The notes beneath the pieces are model-generated. The model was not told where the DNA came from, did not search any database, and worked only from the letters and a program-made list of their open reading frames with translations. The position numbers were made by a program, and so were the translations under genes. Of a DNA stretch of 6,394 bases, positions 4,403 to 6,394 are shown one piece after another. The DNA comes from Selenomonadaceae bacterium. Lineage in GTDB: Bacteria; Bacillota; Negativicutes; Selenomonadales; Selenomonadaceae. The stretch covers positions 1-6,394 of the forward strand of contig JAFXOC010000487.1 of assembly GCA_017529085.1 (NCBI GenBank). The letters are read 5' to 3'. Numbering within the stretch: position 1 is the first letter of the stretch; every line of letters begins with the position of its first letter.

Positions 4403-5845
4403 ATTTTGCAAACTGTTTTTCATTCTCGCTAACGACTCAGTTTTTCCGAGTATAGCCAGAATTTCCGTTGCGCCGCCCGGAGTCGCGCTTTTTCCCGACA
4501 CCGATATACGGATTGGCCACAGCGCCGCGCCTTTTTTATACCCTTTTTCCGTTATAAAAGCGTTCAGCTTTTCGTAGAGTTTATCGTTTTCCCATTCGTT
4601 GTCGGGAACGGTTTCAAGAAGCTCCAACACATTTGGTAAAATTTCTTTTGCAAATTCAGCCGTAACTTTGTTGCGCTTGTTTATGTAAAGACTTGCGTCA
4701 AAAGGCGGCATCTCCTTTAAGAAGGCGATTTCAGCGGGTATTTCGTCAAGCCTTGAAATACGGGTTTTTAATAAAGCCGCTATTTTTTCCCACTCAGCTT
4801 CTAATGCGCCTAGATCTCCCGCGAAGGGTTTAGCCAGCTCGGAGAATTTTGCGCTGTCCATGGCTTTTAGGTATTCGCCGTTCATCCAGCCTAATTTTTC
4901 GTAATCAAACACAGAATTTGATTTAGACAAGCCTTCAAGCGAAAATTCCTCTATGAGTTCGTCCATGGAAAATATTTCTTGAGTGGAGTTTTTGGGGTTC
5001 CAGCCGAGAAGCGCGACGTAATTCACGATGGCTTCAGGCAAATATCCCATGTTCGCCAAATCTTCAAAACTCGTTGCGCCGTGACGCTTAGAAAGCTTTG
5101 ATACGGAGCCGTCGGCGGCTTTGCCCATAACGGGCGCAAGATGTATAAACGCGGGCGGTTCCCAACCTAACGCTTGATATAATAAAACGTGCTTGGGAGT
5201 CGATGTGATAAACTCTGCGCCCCTTATTATATGCGTAACTTCCATTAAGTGATCGTCTATGACGTTGGCAAAATTGTAAGTCGGCATTCCGTCTCTCTTT
5301 AGCAACACTTGATCTTCAAGCTCTTCATTATTAAACGAAATCGCGCCGTGCAACACGTCGAAATACGAAGTCTCCCCCGTAAGCGGCATCTTCTGTCTTA
5401 CCACAAAAGGCTCGTTTTCCATGCGTTTTTTTGCTTCATCTGCGGGAATATCCCTGCAAGCCCTGTTATATCCGCCGAATTTATTATCTTCGCCATTTGC
5501 GGTTTCTTCTCGTTTGTCATCGCAGAAGCAAGGATACGCCGCGCCTTTTTCGATAAGCTCCATGGCGTATTTCTTATAAATCTCCATGCGCTCGCTCTGC
5601 ACATAAGGTCCAAACTCTCCGCCAATCCCCGGCCCTTCGTCGGCTACGATATTCGCCGCCTTTAACGTGCGCTTTATAAAGTCCACCGCGTCCGGCACAT
5701 ACCTCGCTCTATCCGTATCCTCTATTCTTAGTATAAAATCTCCCTTGTTCTTCTTTGCAAACAAATAAGCGTAAAGCGCCGTCCGTAAGTTTCCTATGTG
5801 CATATATCCCGTAGGACTGGGCGCAAATCTCGTGCGAACTTTCAT
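4394..5845 (-). CDS. gltX: Glutamyl-tRNA synthetase
   Basis: This class I aminoacyl-tRNA synthetase (483 residues, normal length) charges tRNA-Glu, and in some bacteria also tRNA-Gln, in the cytoplasm. The Rossmann catalytic domain opens with RFAPSPTGYMHIGNLRTAL, holding the HIGH-equivalent HIGN at 16-19. The KMSKS-equivalent is KLSKR at 250-254, followed by HGA. A CFC motif (Cys106, Cys108) and Cys130 lie where many GluRSs bind zinc, though the fourth ligand usually seen as His is not obvious (sequence CRD). The helical anticodon-binding half ends with the typical region around GKSATPGGATEILAILGK (451-468). ATG start with GAGGGAG (5854-5860) 8 bases upstream. It has its own promoter and stands apart from the genes on both sides. 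Whether it also misacylates tRNA-Gln cannot be read by eye; gatCAB genes elsewhere would suggest it. Confidence 0.97.
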   Translation of the reverse strand: MKVRTRFAPSPTGYMHIGNLRTALYAYLFAKKNKGDFILRIEDTDRARYVPDAVDFIKRTLKAANIVADEGPGIGGEFGPYVQSERMEIYKKYAMELIEKGAAYPCFCDDKREETANGEDNKFGGYNRACRDIPADEAKKRMENEPFVVRQKMPLTGETSYFDVLHGAISFNNEELEDQVLLKRDGMPTYNFANVIDDHLMEVTHIIRGAEFITSTPKHVLLYQALGWEPPAFIHLAPVMGKAADGSVSKLSKRHGATSFEDLANMGYLPEAIVNYVALLGWNPKNSTQEIFSMDELIEEFSLEGLSKSNSVFDYEKLGWMNGEYLKAMDSAKFSELAKPFAGDLGALEAEWEKIAALLKTRISRLDEIPAEIAFLKEMPPFDASLYINKRNKVTAEFAKEILPNVLELLETVPDNEWENDKLYEKLNAFITEKGYKKGAALWPIRISVSGKSATPGGATEILAILGKTESLARMKNSLQNLT

Positions 5846-5898
5846 TAAAATTTCTCCCTCTTAAAAATTATCCGTAGGCTTCAATTTTTATTATGCAC

Positions 5899-5927
5899 AT
5901 TCTATCAAAATTATGTTTTTTTATCAA
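5899..5927 (-). promoter_or_regulatory. Sigma-70 type promoter of gltX
   Basis: On the minus strand TTGATA (5922-5927; 5 of 6 consensus bases) and TAGAAT (5899-5904; 5 of 6) are separated by 17 bases. This lies in the 103-bp gap between the exporter gene and gltX. The predicted start near 5892 gives a short leader of about 45 bases. I see no T-box or other structured leader. Confidence 0.7.
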
Positions 5928-5948
5928 GCTATGATTATGAAACGATGG

Positions 5949-6263
5949 TTACGCCGCAAAACGCAGTCCCACAATGCCGCACATTATCATTGAAACGAAA
6001 ACGACACGCAAAATCGTAACCGGTTCGTTAAAAAGAATAGCGCCGAAAACGAACGCGCCTACAACTCCCATGCCCGTCCAAATCGGATACGCTATTGACA
6101 ACGGAAGTTTCTGCGCCGCAAGAGATAAAAACGCCAAGCTCCCTATTGATACCAATACGACAAAAACGCTCGGAAGCAGTTTACTAAAACCGTCGGTATA
6201 TTTTAACCCGACTGTCCAACCGATTTCACACAGCCCCGCCAAAAACAAATATATCCAACTCAT
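5949..6263 (-). CDS. gdx: Small multidrug resistance protein, Gdx/SugE-type guanidinium exporter
   Basis: This 104-residue, four-helix inner-membrane protein belongs to the SMR family, which works as dual-topology dimers exchanging protons for cations. The positions that mark the Gdx (formerly SugE) branch are all present: Gly10, Glu13 (proton/substrate carboxylate), Trp16, Ser42, Tyr59 and Trp62. The opening MSWIYLFLAGLCEIGW and the segment AYPIWTGMG are typical of that branch, so guanidinium export is far more likely than EmrE-like drug export. Helices lie near 3-21, 31-49, 57-79 and 85-102. ATG start with GGAGGG (6270-6275) 6 bases upstream. An intrinsic terminator ends directly before this ribosome binding site, so no promoter fits between them. 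Gdx genes are often under guanidine riboswitches; I found no convincing one in the 130 bases visible upstream. Confidence 0.93.
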   Translation of the reverse strand: MSWIYLFLAGLCEIGWTVGLKYTDGFSKLLPSVFVVLVSIGSLAFLSLAAQKLPLSIAYPIWTGMGVVGAFVFGAILFNEPVTILRVVFVSMIMCGIVGLRFAA

Positions 6264-6275
6264 AAAAATCCCTCC

Positions 6276-6324
6276 AAAAAAAGAATCACATCTTTGCCTT
6301 CAAAGACCTAACGGCAAAGATATG
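6276..6324 (-). terminator. Strong intrinsic terminator before the Gdx gene
   Basis: On the minus strand CATATCTTTGCC (6313-6324) pairs with GGCAAAGATGTG (6287-6298). This is a 12-bp stem with one G-U pair, extendable by two pairs, and a 14-nt loop. ATTC and seven U follow (6276-6282). It begins 5 bases after the stop codon of the gene cut by the right edge and should end that gene. Its U-run abuts the Gdx ribosome binding site, so it could also act as an attenuator for the exporter. Confidence 0.85.
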
Positions 6325-6329
6325 ACGTA

Positions 6330-6394
6330 TTAATCACCCGGTGGCGATTTGTCCGAAAACAAATTTATTTGCTCCTCAATATCTATTTTTTTCA
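6330..6394 (-). CDS. C-terminal end of an unidentified gene, possible beta-clamp-binding tail
   Basis: One minus-strand frame is open from the window edge to a TAA at 6330-6332, giving 20 residues that begin KKIDIEEQ and end DKSPPGD. The other two frames are closed within the first few codons. The stop codon is followed within 5 bases by a strong intrinsic terminator, as at the end of a real gene. The tail contains QINLF, close to the bacterial sliding-clamp-binding consensus QL(S/D)LF, which is often found at or near the C-terminus of DinB, MutS and similar DNA-replication or repair proteins. With only 20 residues the protein cannot be named, and the motif may be chance. Confidence 0.55.
   Translation of the reverse strand, partial: KKIDIEEQINLFSDKSPPGD

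Noticed and set aside
6264..6394. Guanidine riboswitch upstream of the Gdx gene
   Set aside because: Two small adjacent hairpins can be drawn (ATTTGT/ACAAAT and ATCGCC/GGTGAT), but their loops lack the ACGR of guanidine-II and no guanidine-I or -III core is visible. The stretch also reads as the end of a coding sequence.

Overview
The window looks like chromosomal DNA of a moderate-GC, anaerobic, diderm Firmicute (Negativicutes-like). This is inferred from three things: strong GGAGG-type ribosome binding sites, a cobalamin riboswitch driving an exported CbiK-type cobaltochelatase, and the general style of the proteins. No marker in the window fixes the genus. Every convincing gene lies on the minus strand, so transcription runs from the right end to the left end.

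Layout in transcription order: (1) the last 20 codons of an unidentified gene cut by the right edge, carrying a possible beta-clamp-binding motif (QINLF), then a strong intrinsic terminator; (2) a 104-residue small multidrug resistance protein of the Gdx/SugE guanidinium-exporter type; (3) gltX, glutamyl-tRNA synthetase, with its own good sigma-70 promoter; (4) a 195-bp spacer with a perfect 23-bp homopurine/homopyrimidine palindrome; (5) a three-gene polar amino acid ABC importer operon (lipoprotein binding protein, permease, ATPase) with a stem-loop after the first gene; (6) a 344-bp gap holding a consensus promoter, a complete cobalamin riboswitch and a terminator/antiterminator platform; (7) cbiK with a signal peptide; (8) palindromic REP-like sequence at the left edge.

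Two proteins of the ABC operon have unusual architectures. The binding protein carries the parts of an SBP_bac_3 domain in swapped order (second lobe and normal C-terminus first, normal N-terminal half last), as expected for a natural circular permutation opened at the hinge. The ATPase has a normal GlnQ-type domain followed by about 130 extra residues that read like a degenerate RsbW/GHKL ATPase fold lacking its key Asn and Asp. That both occur in one transport system is the most interesting signal here. The riboswitch can be read in detail: a 19-position antiterminator helix (one mismatch) competes with the terminator that precedes cbiK. The ABC operon has no terminator of its own before the riboswitch promoter, so read-through from it would also be filtered by the B12 switch.
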